Origin: M2408 sp040386975
Lineage (GTDB): Bacteria; Bacteroidota; Bacteroidia; Flavobacteriales_D; Crocinitomicaceae
Direction of reading: 5' to 3'
Assembly: GCA_040386975.1 (NCBI GenBank)
Contig: JAZKEO010000001.1
Coordinates: 62,001-126,000 of the forward strand
Length of the DNA stretch: 64,000 nt
Positions 8,442-18,275 of the stretch are shown here, piece after piece. Within the stretch, counting starts at the first letter, position 1, and every line of letters begins with the position of its first letter. The notes beneath the pieces were generated by a model. The model saw only the letters and a list, made by a program, of their open reading frames with translations. It searched no databases and was not told where the DNA came from. A program made the position numbers and the translations under genes.

Positions 8442-9638
8442 ATGAAAAAACTATTCACACACCTTACTTTTTACGTTCTAATAGCAATTATTGCAGGAAT
8501 TTTACTTGGACATTACTCAAAAGATTGGGGCTTAAAAATGGAAGTTTTAGGAACTTCATTTGTTGCAGTAATTAAAGTATTTGTTGTTCCGATTATATTC
8601 CTGACAATCGTTTTAGGAATTGCTTCAATGGGGAATTTAAAGCAAGTTGGACGAATAGGATTAAAATCATTAATTTATTTCGAATTGGTGACAACCCTTG
8701 CATTAGCAATAGGAATAGGTATTGCTTTGCTTGTAGAACCTGGAAAATTTGATAGTTCAAGTATGCCTTTGGCAGAATACAAAGCCAAACCTAAAGAAGT
8801 TATGACAATTCTTAAATTCCTCAAGGATTACATGTCACTTTTGACTCTTGGAGTTGCATTGATTTGTGGAGTTGCATTAAATTTTTATAACAAACGTCAA
8901 GGGATTATTTCAAAGTTGGAAGTTGCATCAAAGTTTGTTTTTAAAGTTCTGAAATACGTGATGTACTTTGCACCTATTGCGGCATTTGGAGCAATGGCTT
9001 TTACAGTTGCAAAATATGGTTTGGATAAATTGGTTCCTTTAGGGAAAATGGTACTTTGTGTTTATGGCACTATGATTCTATTTATTGTACTTGTTTTAGG
9101 TGCAATTATGCGTTATTATAAATTGAGTATATTCAAATTTTTGCGATACATACGTGATGAAATTCTTATTGTGTTAGGAACTTCGTCTTCAGAATCTGCA
9201 CTTCCAAAATTAATGGAAAAATTAGAGCTTGCTGGTTGTAAAAAAGCAATTGTAGGTCTTGTCGTTCCCACAGGTTATTCCTTCAATCTTGATGGAACTT
9301 CCATTTACCTTTCAATGGCTGTCATTTTTCTTGCTCAAGTCAATAATGTTTCCTTAAGTTTCGGAGAAATAATGATGATGATAGGAATTTTGATGCTTAC
9401 TTCCAAGGGAGCAGCAGGTGTTGCCGGTAGTGGTTTTGTTGTCTTATCTTCTACCATCGTTTCTTTTCCTCAAATCCCAGAAGTATCACTTGCTTTTTTA
9501 CTTGGAATTGATAAATTTTTGAGCGAAGCTCGTGCAATTACTAATTTTATTGGAAATGGTGTTGCAACACTTGTCATAGCGAAAAGTGAAAATGAATTCG
9601 ACCAAGAAGCTTTTGAGAGAGAAGTGAGCGCTTCTTAG
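8442..9638 (+). CDS. Dicarboxylate/amino acid:cation symporter (DAACS family)
   Basis: 398 residues with about eight hydrophobic segments plus re-entrant loops, the normal size for Glt/DctA transporters. Signature elements are in order: the serine-rich loop SSSESALPK (from about residue 248), NLDGTSIY (about 282), SKGAAGVAGSGF, and DKFLSEARAITNFIGN (about 357). The last motif resembles DctA-type C4-dicarboxylate carriers more than glutamate carriers, but substrate cannot be fixed. It would import a dicarboxylate or acidic amino acid with Na+ or H+. Transcribed alone, with a terminator upstream. Confidence 0.9.
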   Translation: MKKLFTHLTFYVLIAIIAGILLGHYSKDWGLKMEVLGTSFVAVIKVFVVPIIFLTIVLGIASMGNLKQVGRIGLKSLIYFELVTTLALAIGIGIALLVEPGKFDSSSMPLAEYKAKPKEVMTILKFLKDYMSLLTLGVALICGVALNFYNKRQGIISKLEVASKFVFKVLKYVMYFAPIAAFGAMAFTVAKYGLDKLVPLGKMVLCVYGTMILFIVLVLGAIMRYYKLSIFKFLRYIRDEILIVLGTSSSESALPKLMEKLELAGCKKAIVGLVVPTGYSFNLDGTSIYLSMAVIFLAQVNNVSLSFGEIMMMIGILMLTSKGAAGVAGSGFVVLSSTIVSFPQIPEVSLAFLLGIDKFLSEARAITNFIGNGVATLVIAKSENEFDQEAFEREVSAS

Positions 9639-9643
9639 GATAG

Positions 9644-9694
9644 AGAATTGAAAATGTTGAGTAAAATAATTCTCAATTCTACATTTTCAATTCT
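9644..9694. repeat. 14-bp perfect inverted repeat between symporter and YfhO genes
   Basis: Arms AGAATTGAAAATGT (9644-9657) and its exact complement (9681-9694) enclose a smaller TTGAG/CTCAA pair. The structure starts 5 bp after the symporter stop at 9638. It lacks a long T-run, so it may be a 3' end stabiliser or weak terminator rather than a classical one. Confidence 0.55.
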
Positions 9695-9763
9695 ACATTA
9701 AAAATTATAACTATCTTCATGCCGTTTTTAAAGAAATCAAATAAAAAATAAATCACACATTAC

Positions 9764-12700
9764 ATGAAAGCATTTTTTCAAAAAAATTGGATACATTTTG
9801 CAATTGTTGCACTTTTCTTCATCCTTACTCTTTCATATTTCAACCTTCAATTTGACGGTTATGGATTGAAACAGCATGATATTGAGCAGTTTAAAGGGAT
9901 GTCTCACGAAATTGTTGATTACCGTGAAAGAACAGGTGAAGAAACAATGTGGACAAACTCCATGTTTGGAGGAATGCCAACTATGCAAATTTCACTTATT
10001 TATGAAGGGAATTTAATTAGTAAAGTAATGCAAGAATTTGTTAAAAGTTTTCCACCTCCAGCAGGCGTTGTTTTCTTGTATATGCTTGGTTTTTACATTT
10101 TTGCTTTATGTTTAAGACTAAATCCTTGGGTTGGTTTATTGGGAGCAATTGCTTTTGGTTTCTCAACATATGATGTGATTATTATTCAAGCGGGACATAA
10201 CTCAAAAGCTTTAGCTGCTGCTTTCATGGCTCCAGTAATTGGTGCATTTATCATGGCTTTCCAGCGGAATATGAAGTGGGGAATTCTGCTCTCTGCACTT
10301 TTTATGACCATTGAAATTTCAATGAATCATCTTCAAGTTACTTATTATTTAGGGTTTTTAATACTTGCTTTAGGAATTGTCATGTTTGTTGAAGCTCTTC
10401 GTAAAAAAGAATTTAAGAAATTTTTCATGACAACTGGAGGTATTGTTATTGCTTATTTCATTGCTTTAATGATTAATTATGGAAATATCTCACTAACAAA
10501 TGATTATGCAAAACACACCATCCGTGGTGCAAATGATATTACTACAAATCCTGATGGAAGTTCGAATATGGTAAATTCAACTGAAGGTTTGGATAGAGAT
10601 TATGTTACTCAGTGGAGTTATGGAATTGGTGAATCTTTTACAATCATATCTCCTTATGTAAAAGGTGGTGGAACGGTAGTTTTAGGCGATAGTCCATTTG
10701 CAGAAGATGTGCAAAATTTGGATATGAAACCGTCGTCTTTGAATGCTGTAATGCAATATCCGGTTTATTGGGGAGATCAGCCGATTACTTCTGGGCCAGT
10801 TTATGTTGGTGTGATTGTTGCTTTTTTAGCATTCTTAGGTTTGATTTTCTTGAAAGGCCCAATTAAATGGGCACTTTTGGCAGTTACTATTTTGACTTTA
10901 GCTCTTTCTTGGGGTAAAAATTACATGGGATTAACCAATTTCTTCTTAGATAATATCCCTGGATATAATAAGTTTAGAGCGGTTACAATTATCTTAATGA
11001 TTGTAGAGTTAACAATTCCGGTTTTAGGTGTTTTATTCTTAAATCAGTTGTTGAAAGAACGAGAAACTTTGGCTCTTCAAAAGAAGAAGTTTTTAATCGT
11101 TTCAGGCGTTTTTGTTGCTTTTTTACTCATTGTGAAAGTTGTTGGTTTGGGAGACAATTATATGTCAACTAATGATGCAAAACAATTTGAGCAAATCGAA
11201 GCTGGAAAATTAAATGTAAAAGAAGGAATTAAAAACCAAATTTTGCAAATGGCTCCGGCAGAACAACAAAAATATGGTGTAAATGTTAGTGATCCAGCTC
11301 AATTAAATCAATTTATTGAAGCGCAATACGAACAATATGTTAGTCAAAATCCACAATTGAGTATTTCAGAAGCGGATGTGAAAACTGTTCGTGAGTCGAT
11401 TTTTTCTTCGAGTATGAATCGTTCGATTTTGTTTTCAGTTCTTGCTTTTGGAGTGTTAGCTTTGTTCTTTTACACACAAATTTCTTCACTTTTCATTGTG
11501 TTGGGATTAACAGTTTTGGTGGCTATTGATTTAATTCCTGTTTCAAGAAATTACCTTGGAAACCAAGAACAAGGTGCTGGATATAAATATTGGGATATCG
11601 CTGCAAACACTATGTTTCCAATCAGTACAAATTCTGCCGACGTACAAATTTTGGAAATGGAAACTTCTTTGAGTCCAAATTTGACAATGAAAGTTGCTGA
11701 AGGAGAAAAACAAGGGAAATCAAAAGCTCTTGAATTAAATTTGTCAGGAAATGAGAAAAATAGAGTAGTAGATGCCTATAAATTTGCTGCTTTAAATCGT
11801 AATTCAAATTATCGTGTTTTTGACTTTACAGGAGGATTTAGTAGTGCTAATGCTTCGTATTTCCATAAATCTTTGGGGGGGTATCATGGTGCAAAATTGA
11901 GAAATATTCAGAATTTATATGAGTTTCATTTGTCACAATCAAATAATAAGGTTTATGACATGATGAATGTGAAATATTTCATTCAAGAAACTGAGCAAGG
12001 AAAAATGGCAAATCCAAACATGACCGCTTTAGGAAATGCTTGGTTCGTGAAAAAAATCAATGCTTTTGAAACACCAGACGATGAAATTAGAGCTTTAGGA
12101 AACCAATTTGAAGTAAAAAATATTGGTCAAGGTAGCTTAGTTGTAAATGGTCAAGTAAAAACATCGGCTAAAGTTTATGGTTCGGAAAAATTGAAATATG
12201 TTTTAAAAGGTGATAGTTTGGATGTACGTTTAACAAATGGAATGCAAGAAGGGATGGAAGCTTTGTTTGTGATGGACATCAATGGAAAAACCAATTTAAT
12301 CCCTAAAATGACCATGCAAATGGATACAGCGAATTCATTTTTGAGATTAGTTGAACTAAAAGTTACCGACGAGTTCAAACATGATGAAGAAGCGATTATG
12401 TTGAAATCTGAAGCTCAAAAAGTGAAAAGTAGAACCTTTACTGGAAACGGGAAAATCAACATGACAGCTTACGAGCCAAATAAAATTACTTACTCTGTGG
12501 AAGCAAATGGAAATCAATTTGCAGTTTTCTCAGAAGTGTATTATCCTGAAGGTTGGATTGCAACAATCGACGGAAAAGAGGTTGAAATCAGAAAAACAAA
12601 CTACTTGCTTCGTGGACTTGAAATTCCAAGAGGTAAGCACAAAGTTGAATTCACTTTCATGTTACCAAAATACGAAAAAGCTGGAATGTGGTCGATGCTA

Positions 12701-12775
12701 GGAAGTTTGATAATTATTTTATCCTTTGTGGTAGCCTTGTTTTTTGAGTTTAAGCGTAAGAAAGTTGTTGAGTAG
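9764..12775 (+). CDS. YfhO-family large membrane protein
   Basis: 1003 residues, the usual length for Bacteroidota YfhO proteins. A GT-C-like multi-spanning region occupies roughly residues 10-460, with one more hydrophobic block near 550-600. An extended soluble segment (about 610-965) follows, then a final C-terminal membrane helix (SMLGSLIIILSFVVALFFEF) and a basic tail. The N-terminal segment QFDGYGLKQHDIEQFKGM and the WTNSMFGGMPTMQIS motif are characteristic. YfhO of Gram-positives takes part in lipoteichoic acid glycosylation; in Bacteroidota the role is untested but a membrane glycosyltransferase is likely. Monocistronic. Confidence 0.85.
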   Translation: MKAFFQKNWIHFAIVALFFILTLSYFNLQFDGYGLKQHDIEQFKGMSHEIVDYRERTGEETMWTNSMFGGMPTMQISLIYEGNLISKVMQEFVKSFPPPAGVVFLYMLGFYIFALCLRLNPWVGLLGAIAFGFSTYDVIIIQAGHNSKALAAAFMAPVIGAFIMAFQRNMKWGILLSALFMTIEISMNHLQVTYYLGFLILALGIVMFVEALRKKEFKKFFMTTGGIVIAYFIALMINYGNISLTNDYAKHTIRGANDITTNPDGSSNMVNSTEGLDRDYVTQWSYGIGESFTIISPYVKGGGTVVLGDSPFAEDVQNLDMKPSSLNAVMQYPVYWGDQPITSGPVYVGVIVAFLAFLGLIFLKGPIKWALLAVTILTLALSWGKNYMGLTNFFLDNIPGYNKFRAVTIILMIVELTIPVLGVLFLNQLLKERETLALQKKKFLIVSGVFVAFLLIVKVVGLGDNYMSTNDAKQFEQIEAGKLNVKEGIKNQILQMAPAEQQKYGVNVSDPAQLNQFIEAQYEQYVSQNPQLSISEADVKTVRESIFSSSMNRSILFSVLAFGVLALFFYTQISSLFIVLGLTVLVAIDLIPVSRNYLGNQEQGAGYKYWDIAANTMFPISTNSADVQILEMETSLSPNLTMKVAEGEKQGKSKALELNLSGNEKNRVVDAYKFAALNRNSNYRVFDFTGGFSSANASYFHKSLGGYHGAKLRNIQNLYEFHLSQSNNKVYDMMNVKYFIQETEQGKMANPNMTALGNAWFVKKINAFETPDDEIRALGNQFEVKNIGQGSLVVNGQVKTSAKVYGSEKLKYVLKGDSLDVRLTNGMQEGMEALFVMDINGKTNLIPKMTMQMDTANSFLRLVELKVTDEFKHDEEAIMLKSEAQKVKSRTFTGNGKINMTAYEPNKITYSVEANGNQFAVFSEVYYPEGWIATIDGKEVEIRKTNYLLRGLEIPRGKHKVEFTFMLPKYEKAGMWSMLGSLIIILSFVVALFFEFKRKKVVE

Positions 12776-12802
12776 GATTTAGCTTACTTAAGAAAAATTC
12801 AG

Positions 12803-12810
12803 TATATTTG
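12803..12810 (+). promoter_or_regulatory. -7 box of the DNRLRE protein gene
   Basis: TATATTTG, 22 bp before the ATG at 12833. No exact TTG at the expected upstream distance. Confidence 0.6.
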
Positions 12811-12832
12811 TTAAATATCAATTAATATTACT

Positions 12833-13729
12833 ATGAAAAAAATCACCTTACTATTTACAATTTTTATTGCGTTCTTTAGTGTTTCTCAAGAAAGTATTAC
12901 GTTCTATCCATCCAAAGATTTGTCTTTAGGTTATCATGATAATTTTGGATCGGAGGATAATAATTACGGTTGGGCCTTTCAATTTGCGGGTTATGTAATG
13001 GATGGTGCTGCTGGAGGAATAAACTCAAATAGAGCAATGTTAGGTTTTGATTTGGATTCAATATTGCCTGGTACAGAAATTTTAAGTGCAAAATTGAGTT
13101 TCTACGCTTTTGATGATTATTCACAAGGTGTACCTATGGCTCAAGGTCATTATGGAAATAATGAATGTTATTTAAAAAGAATTATTCAAAATTGGGAAGA
13201 AGATGTTGCAACTTGGAATACGCAGCCTTCAACTACGGATGTTGGTCAAATAATTTTACCTCAAAGTACATCAGCTCATGAAGATTATTTAGATATTGAT
13301 GTTACTGCTCTAATCCAATTTTTCATTGATAACCCATCTCAAAACTTTGGTTTTAAATTTGGTTTAATAGAGGAAATATTAGGTAATAACTTGTCGTTTC
13401 ATTCAAGAGAAAGTACGGATTTATCAAAACGACCTAAATTAGTTGTAGAATTAAGACCGGCAACCGCGAAAGTTATGAGTGAAGAATTAGCAAAGTTTGA
13501 AATTTATCCAAATCCCGTTTCAGATTTTTTGAATCTAAAATTAAATGAGGAAATAATTAACAATGCTATATTAAATGTGTTTGATATGAAAGGAAAAAAT
13601 GTTCTGTCTATTAATAATTATAAAGGAGAAAAATTAAAATTAGATATCTCAAAATTAGAAAGAGGAAGCTATTTTTTAGAGATTAAAAATGGAAAATATT
13701 ATCAAAAAGTAAAGTTCATAAAAAACTAA
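12833..13729 (+). CDS. T9SS-sorted DNRLRE domain protein
   Basis: 298 residues: signal peptide to about residue 19 (FFSVSQ), then a DNRLRE-type beta-sandwich (about 22-205). Its typical elements are NRAMLGFDLDSILPGTEILSAKLSFYA, WEEDVATWNTQPS, LDIDVTALIQFFI and RPKLVVEL. A T9SS type A sorting domain follows (about 220-298, IYPNPVSDFLNL ... GSYFLEIKNG). The domain is often found in extracellular proteins that bind or act near polysaccharides. There is no separate catalytic domain, so an adhesive or structural role is likely. Its own promoter and isolated position suggest a single-gene unit. Confidence 0.85.
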   Translation: MKKITLLFTIFIAFFSVSQESITFYPSKDLSLGYHDNFGSEDNNYGWAFQFAGYVMDGAAGGINSNRAMLGFDLDSILPGTEILSAKLSFYAFDDYSQGVPMAQGHYGNNECYLKRIIQNWEEDVATWNTQPSTTDVGQIILPQSTSAHEDYLDIDVTALIQFFIDNPSQNFGFKFGLIEEILGNNLSFHSRESTDLSKRPKLVVELRPATAKVMSEELAKFEIYPNPVSDFLNLKLNEEIINNAILNVFDMKGKNVLSINNYKGEKLKLDISKLERGSYFLEIKNGKYYQKVKFIKN

Positions 13730-13800
13730 TTTTGTTCACTAAAAACCCTTTTAATTTTGAGTGTTTCTTCAATTTTTAAACAATACTCATAACTGTTTTA

Positions 13801-15078
13801 ATGAAAATATACATTAATCCAAATTCAAATTATTATTTTCCAATTCTTTATGTTCTTAAGATTATGGAAAAAAATAAAAATGTAACATTTAATTTTCTAG
13901 AAAATGAAGAAAAAGCTGATTTAATTTGGAATCATTTAAATGAAAATTCTCTAGTTATTGCAACTGACTTCTATGATAAAATTGAAAATGACAAGTCTCA
14001 ATTAAATCACGAATTTATTTTTAAATCAGAGACTAGTATTTTAAATAATCAAGGTCAAAAAGATAGTATAGCGACGATTTTTTATTTAATTAATTGTTTG
14101 CAAGAGTTTAATTTAAATTCTGATCATCTAGATAATTACGGTCGTTTTAAATATGAATCATCCTATCAAGCAAAGTATAATAATATTGAGGAGAATTTAG
14201 TTCAAAATGAAATTGATTTATTTTTCACTTCACACAATCTAAAAGGAACTGATAATAAGAGTATTTTCTTTATTTCACATGATATAGATTCAATTTATGG
14301 TTCTCTTGTTCAGGATGGTTTTTGGGCAATAAAGAATTTGAAAATAAATATTTTATTAAAATTAATTGTTAATGAGGTTTTAAAAAGACCAGATTGGAAA
14401 AATATTGATAAAATTATTAAAATTAATAGTGAGTATGATATCCGTTCAACCTTTTTTTGGTTAGTTAATAAAGGAAAAGGAACAAATGGAATAAAAAATG
14501 CAGATTATAGAATTGAAAAAGAAAAAAAACTTTTAAATGTTGTTTCAAAAAATGGCTTTTCGAATGGATTGCATAAATCATGTTCAGAAATGTCAATTGA
14601 TAATGAGTTAAATAAAGGTTCTATTCAAGAGAATTATAACAGGTATCATTTTTTAAATTTCCAGACACAAAAAGATTGGAAAAAAATTTCTGAATCAAAT
14701 TTAGAATTTGATAGTAGTCTCGGATTTGCAGAAAGATATGGATTTAGAAATTCCTATGGGAAATCATTTCAGCCTTTTGATATTGTAAATAACAAGCCTT
14801 TTGATTTTATTGAAACACCGCTAAATTTTATGGATGTTACTTTTCATAAATACATGAAAATTCAACAAAATAAAATTGCAGATTTAATAATTGATTTTTT
14901 TGAGAAAAATCAATACAATTGTGATTTCTCATTTTTATGGCACAATAATTACTTCACAAATTATAAATATAAAGGATTTTTAGAAGAATATAAAAAAATC
15001 ATAATATATTTGAGTGAAAATAAAATTGAAACTCTAAGTCCGAGAGAATTAATTGACCAAAATAAATTAACGTGGTAA
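13801..15078 (+). CDS. Polysaccharide deacetylase-family protein
   Basis: 425 residues, cytosolic-looking (no signal). An N-terminal region of about 140 residues is followed by a NodB-like barrel with the early acidic motif FFISHDIDSI (residues about 158-167), LHKS, the SLGFAERYGFRNSYG strand and a late SFLWHNNYF histidine motif. This is the layout of large polysaccharide deacetylase-like proteins in surface-glycan loci; a divalent-metal-dependent N- or O-deacetylase acting on a sugar is expected but unproved. Codon and base use is far more AT-rich than in flanking housekeeping genes (10 G/C in the 60 bases at 14341-14400), pointing to an acquired glycan locus. It overlaps the GNAT gene by 7 nt. 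Confidence 0.75.
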   Translation: MKIYINPNSNYYFPILYVLKIMEKNKNVTFNFLENEEKADLIWNHLNENSLVIATDFYDKIENDKSQLNHEFIFKSETSILNNQGQKDSIATIFYLINCLQEFNLNSDHLDNYGRFKYESSYQAKYNNIEENLVQNEIDLFFTSHNLKGTDNKSIFFISHDIDSIYGSLVQDGFWAIKNLKINILLKLIVNEVLKRPDWKNIDKIIKINSEYDIRSTFFWLVNKGKGTNGIKNADYRIEKEKKLLNVVSKNGFSNGLHKSCSEMSIDNELNKGSIQENYNRYHFLNFQTQKDWKKISESNLEFDSSLGFAERYGFRNSYGKSFQPFDIVNNKPFDFIETPLNFMDVTFHKYMKIQQNKIADLIIDFFEKNQYNCDFSFLWHNNYFTNYKYKGFLEEYKKIIIYLSENKIETLSPRELIDQNKLTW

Positions 15079-16145
15079 ATTATAGATTAGCACTTGAAGA
15101 AGATTATTCTAATATAAATGATTTCTACAATCGAATTCATGGTTTAAACAGATCAATAGATGTTTTTTATTGGGAATTTCATAATTGTCCTTTTGGTAAA
15201 TCAATATATGTCATCGCTGAAGATGGGAATAAGATAGTTGGTACAAATTGCGTAATTCCGATAGATTTAGTTTGTTCTGATAATTCAATTATAAAATCAG
15301 GGAAAAGTGAAGATACGCTTGTTGATCCTGATTATCGCGGACAAAATATTTTCAATAATATTTATGATTTTTTATTTGAAAAATGCAAAGAGAATGGAAT
15401 TAAAGTTATTTGGGGTTACACACCAGCAAAAAAGCCTTTTTTGAAACTTGGATTTTCTATTCCATTTGATCACAAACAAAGTCTAGTTGTAAATAAGCTT
15501 TTTAAAAGTTACACTTTTTTATCATCTTTAAATAAAAAGAATACAAAAGTTGAGAAAGCGAAAATTTTTGGCTTGTGCTTATTTTCAAAATTGAAGATGA
15601 TTAGTTTTGCTAAAAATAGAGAATTAAATGACTATACTTTAATTGAGAATCAAAAAATCACTAAAGGAGTTGATGAACTCATTCAATCAAATTTAAATTC
15701 GTTAGAATCGGGTTTTGCAATAAATCAAATTGAAAGTTTTCAAGATTGGAGAATTTACCAAAATCCAAATTTTTTTCAAGTTCATACCTATGGTTTTTAC
15801 GATAAAAATAATGTTTTGAAAGCTCTTTTTGTGTTAAATTCTCATTCTAACAAAGTAGCATATTTTTGCCAATCAACTTTTAGTGAGAGTATGACGAATA
15901 AAGAACGCATAAAAATGATAAAGTACGTAACTAAAAAGATGTTTAATAATGGAATAGTAATGATTAGGAATTGGCATTTTGACCATACAGCAGTAAATAA
16001 AAATGAAATTCATAATTTTAAGAATTCAAACTTCACCTTTCTAGATAGAGGAATTAGCTTTGTTTGGAAAAATTTAGAAGAGAGTATTGAAATAGATTCA
16101 AATAAATTTATTTTATCTCGAATTTCTACACAAGGAGTTATTTAA
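15072..16145 (+). CDS. GNAT-family N-acetyltransferase
   Basis: 357 residues. The N-terminal half is a GNAT fold: RLALEEDYSNINDFYNRIHG, then KSEDTLVDPDYRGQNIFNNIYDFLFEKC, where DPDYRGQNI corresponds to the acetyl-CoA pyrophosphate loop, and WGYTPAKKPFLKLGF. The C-terminal half is less typical and may be a second GNAT-like lobe. The start is GTG at 15072, overlapping the deacetylase stop by 7 nt; no in-frame ATG occurs near. Pairing with a deacetylase-like enzyme suggests deacetylation and re-acylation of an amino sugar, an inference from order alone. The gene shares the low GC of the island. Confidence 0.75.
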   Translation: MVNYRLALEEDYSNINDFYNRIHGLNRSIDVFYWEFHNCPFGKSIYVIAEDGNKIVGTNCVIPIDLVCSDNSIIKSGKSEDTLVDPDYRGQNIFNNIYDFLFEKCKENGIKVIWGYTPAKKPFLKLGFSIPFDHKQSLVVNKLFKSYTFLSSLNKKNTKVEKAKIFGLCLFSKLKMISFAKNRELNDYTLIENQKITKGVDELIQSNLNSLESGFAINQIESFQDWRIYQNPNFFQVHTYGFYDKNNVLKALFVLNSHSNKVAYFCQSTFSESMTNKERIKMIKYVTKKMFNNGIVMIRNWHFDHTAVNKNEIHNFKNSNFTFLDRGISFVWKNLEESIEIDSNKFILSRISTQGVI

Positions 16146-16162
16146 TTAAATTGTTTATCTTT

Positions 16163-17290
16163 TTATTTTGTGATTCGTAAATAAATTTCTTCAAATTTTG
16201 ATGAAATTTTTTCTATATTGTATTTGCCTTTTATTTCATCAGCTATTTCTTTGTAATTGTATTTTTGATTTATTGAAAATTTAATTTTATTTATCCAATC
16301 ATCAATGTTATTGTCGCAAATTACTCCATTTTTTTTATTTATTATTTCAGTTGCAACACCTATTTTACTTACAATGACAGGAGTTCCAGTGTTTAAGGCT
16401 TCTACAATTATCACCGAGAAAGTTTCATAATCAGAACCTAGTAAAAGGAAATTAGATTCTTGTAGTAAACGATTTATTTCTTGAGAATTTTTATATCCCA
16501 AAAAATTTATTTCATAGGGGTATTTTTTATTTTTTATTTCCTCTATTTGATTCCCTTTACCAACAATATTTAATTCGAAAACAATTTGAGTATCTGTATA
16601 AATGTTTTTTAAAGCTTCTAAAAAATAGAAAGGGTTTTTTGGTTTATTCCAGTGTGCTACTGCTAAAAATGTGACTTTAGATTTGTCAATTTTTTCATTA
16701 AAAAAAAATAAGTCGGAATTAATTACATTAGGGATGATTTTAATTTTAGTTTCATCTTTTACGTACTTTTTTAATTCATTTTTTAAAAATTCGGAAACTG
16801 AAGTAATATAGTTACAATTTTCAAAAACTTTTAAACCTTCTTTCTTGTAAAAATGTTTTCCGAAGAATTTATTAAGTTGAGACCAATGTTCTGAATGAAT
16901 TTGGGGTATCTTATATTTTTTTGAAATTTTCATTCCAATAATTCCACTCGGAAAGACCACATTTGAATGAACAATTTCAAATTCATCAATTTTTAAATTA
17001 AATTTTTTAATTAATCTTTTGAAGAGATAAAATTGTAATGGAAGAGCGTAATAGAATAATTTGTAGAATCTACCTTGAATTTGAATTTTGTAAGTATTGA
17101 TTTCACTATCTGAATCTTGAACTAAATTGATGTCAATTAGTTTTTTTGAATGTTGAATGTCAAAATGAATTACAGTTATATCTGCAAATAAACTAATAGA
17201 TTCTGCATGTCTTTTTATGAAGATGCCAGAATTTGGATTTTTTTGGTATGGGTACCAATGTGAAATGAAAAGTGTTTTAGTTTTTTTCAT
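16163..17290 (-). CDS. Glycosyltransferase family 4 protein
   Basis: 375 residues in two Rossmann-like halves. The N-terminal acceptor domain begins FISHWYPYQKNPNSGIFIKRHAES. The C-terminal donor domain carries VAHWNKPKNPFYFLEAL, VGKGNQIEEI, NFLGYKNSQEINRLLQESNFLLLGSDYETFSVIIVEALNTGTPVI and GVICD. The 'E(T)FSVIIVEAL..G.PV' region is the donor-binding E-x7-E motif of retaining GT4 enzymes. It should add a sugar from a nucleotide donor to a surface glycan or lipid-linked intermediate on the cytosolic face. Its start overlaps the FkbM gene's stop by 4 nt (ATGA), so the two form one unit transcribed leftward, convergent with the GNAT gene. Confidence 0.88.
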   Translation of the reverse strand: MKKTKTLFISHWYPYQKNPNSGIFIKRHAESISLFADITVIHFDIQHSKKLIDINLVQDSDSEINTYKIQIQGRFYKLFYYALPLQFYLFKRLIKKFNLKIDEFEIVHSNVVFPSGIIGMKISKKYKIPQIHSEHWSQLNKFFGKHFYKKEGLKVFENCNYITSVSEFLKNELKKYVKDETKIKIIPNVINSDLFFFNEKIDKSKVTFLAVAHWNKPKNPFYFLEALKNIYTDTQIVFELNIVGKGNQIEEIKNKKYPYEINFLGYKNSQEINRLLQESNFLLLGSDYETFSVIIVEALNTGTPVIVSKIGVATEIINKKNGVICDNNIDDWINKIKFSINQKYNYKEIADEIKGKYNIEKISSKFEEIYLRITK

Positions 17291-18171
17291 TTTTCAACTT
17301 TAAAAATATAATTTCCCCAATTATTAAATTCTCCGTGGTGTTTAATTAATTTCCCTCTAAATATTTTATATGGTAAATATCCAAAAGATTCAAGAAAGTC
17401 TAAAATGTCATGTGAACTATATCCTGCAGAGTTAAAACAATCATCATTTATCTCAATTAATATTTCAGGTTTGAATTTTTCTAAGGTTTTTTTCATTCCT
17501 TTTAAAGCAAATAATTCTGATCCTTCAATATCTATTTTTATAAAATCTAAACGATTTAAATTATCAAAATAAATTTCATCGAATACCTTTAGAATTATAG
17601 TTTCTTCTAATTGGTTTTTAGAGTCTGATTTAAATAAGGTTGACAATCCTTCATTTACACCTCCAGTATTATTAGAAGCATCAGTATAAATTGGTAATTC
17701 AGCATTTTTGTCTGATAATCCGAATTGATTTAATTCAATATTTTTCAATTGATTTAATTCAATATTTTGTATAAGTTTTTTGAAATTTGTTGATACAGGT
17801 TCAAAACAAATTATTTTACCATTTTTTATTTTTTTTGATGCAAATAAACTTAATTCTCCTTGATTAGCTCCAATATCAATAAAGTTCATTTCGTCTTTTA
17901 GGATTTTATTTAGGTATAAACATTCATTTATGTGATGATAACCTGACCAATACAAACATCCTCCCATATAGCTATGGGTATCTAAATTCATTTTTAAATT
18001 CCCTAAACAGTTTGTTGTAATTGTAAAATTTGATTTTTTATTTTTTTTGTTAATCTTATTTCTTATTTTTCTTGAAAACCGAAATATAACCATGCCCAAA
18101 ATATAAAATTTTAAGTTGAAAAAAATAAAATGGGTAATTATTCTTAAAAAGGAAGATGAAATTTTATTCAT
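17287..18171 (-). CDS. FkbM-family methyltransferase
   Basis: 294 residues. A hydrophobic N-terminal stretch (about 8-30) is followed by a class I SAM-methyltransferase core: FIDIGANQGELSLFASKK (SAM motif I), IICFEPVSTNFKKL (acidic end of strand 2) and FIKIDIEGSELFALKG, the FkbM signature. It probably O-methylates a sugar in the same glycan pathway as the downstream GT4 gene. A 24-nt tandem duplication in the coding sequence makes the residue repeat NIELNQLK-NIELNQFG. Very AT-rich. No convincing promoter was found upstream. Confidence 0.85.
   Translation of the reverse strand: MNKISSSFLRIITHFIFFNLKFYILGMVIFRFSRKIRNKINKKNKKSNFTITTNCLGNLKMNLDTHSYMGGCLYWSGYHHINECLYLNKILKDEMNFIDIGANQGELSLFASKKIKNGKIICFEPVSTNFKKLIQNIELNQLKNIELNQFGLSDKNAELPIYTDASNNTGGVNEGLSTLFKSDSKNQLEETIILKVFDEIYFDNLNRLDFIKIDIEGSELFALKGMKKTLEKFKPEILIEINDDCFNSAGYSSHDILDFLESFGYLPYKIFRGKLIKHHGEFNNWGNYIFKVEK
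17722..17769 (-). repeat. 24-nt tandem duplication inside the FkbM gene
   Basis: Two adjacent 24-nt copies (17722-17745 and 17746-17769) differ only at the first and last base. They are in frame and add eight residues (NIELNQ.x) after motif II of the methyltransferase. Confidence 0.8.
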
Positions 18172-18275
18172 ATAAATGTATTTTGCAAACTGTTGTTCAG
18201 TTACTTTTAGATCGGCTAAAAATGAAATAATTAATAAGGTAATGATTTATTAAGAGACAAATTTAAATTTTTTGT

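Noticed and set aside
8375..8575. Short open frame overlapping the symporter start
   Set aside because: Out of frame with the clearly conserved symporter, with no start signal or family resemblance.
17722..17769. Tandem repeat as a phase-variation switch
   Set aside because: The unit is 24 nt, so gain or loss keeps the frame; it changes length but does not switch the gene off.
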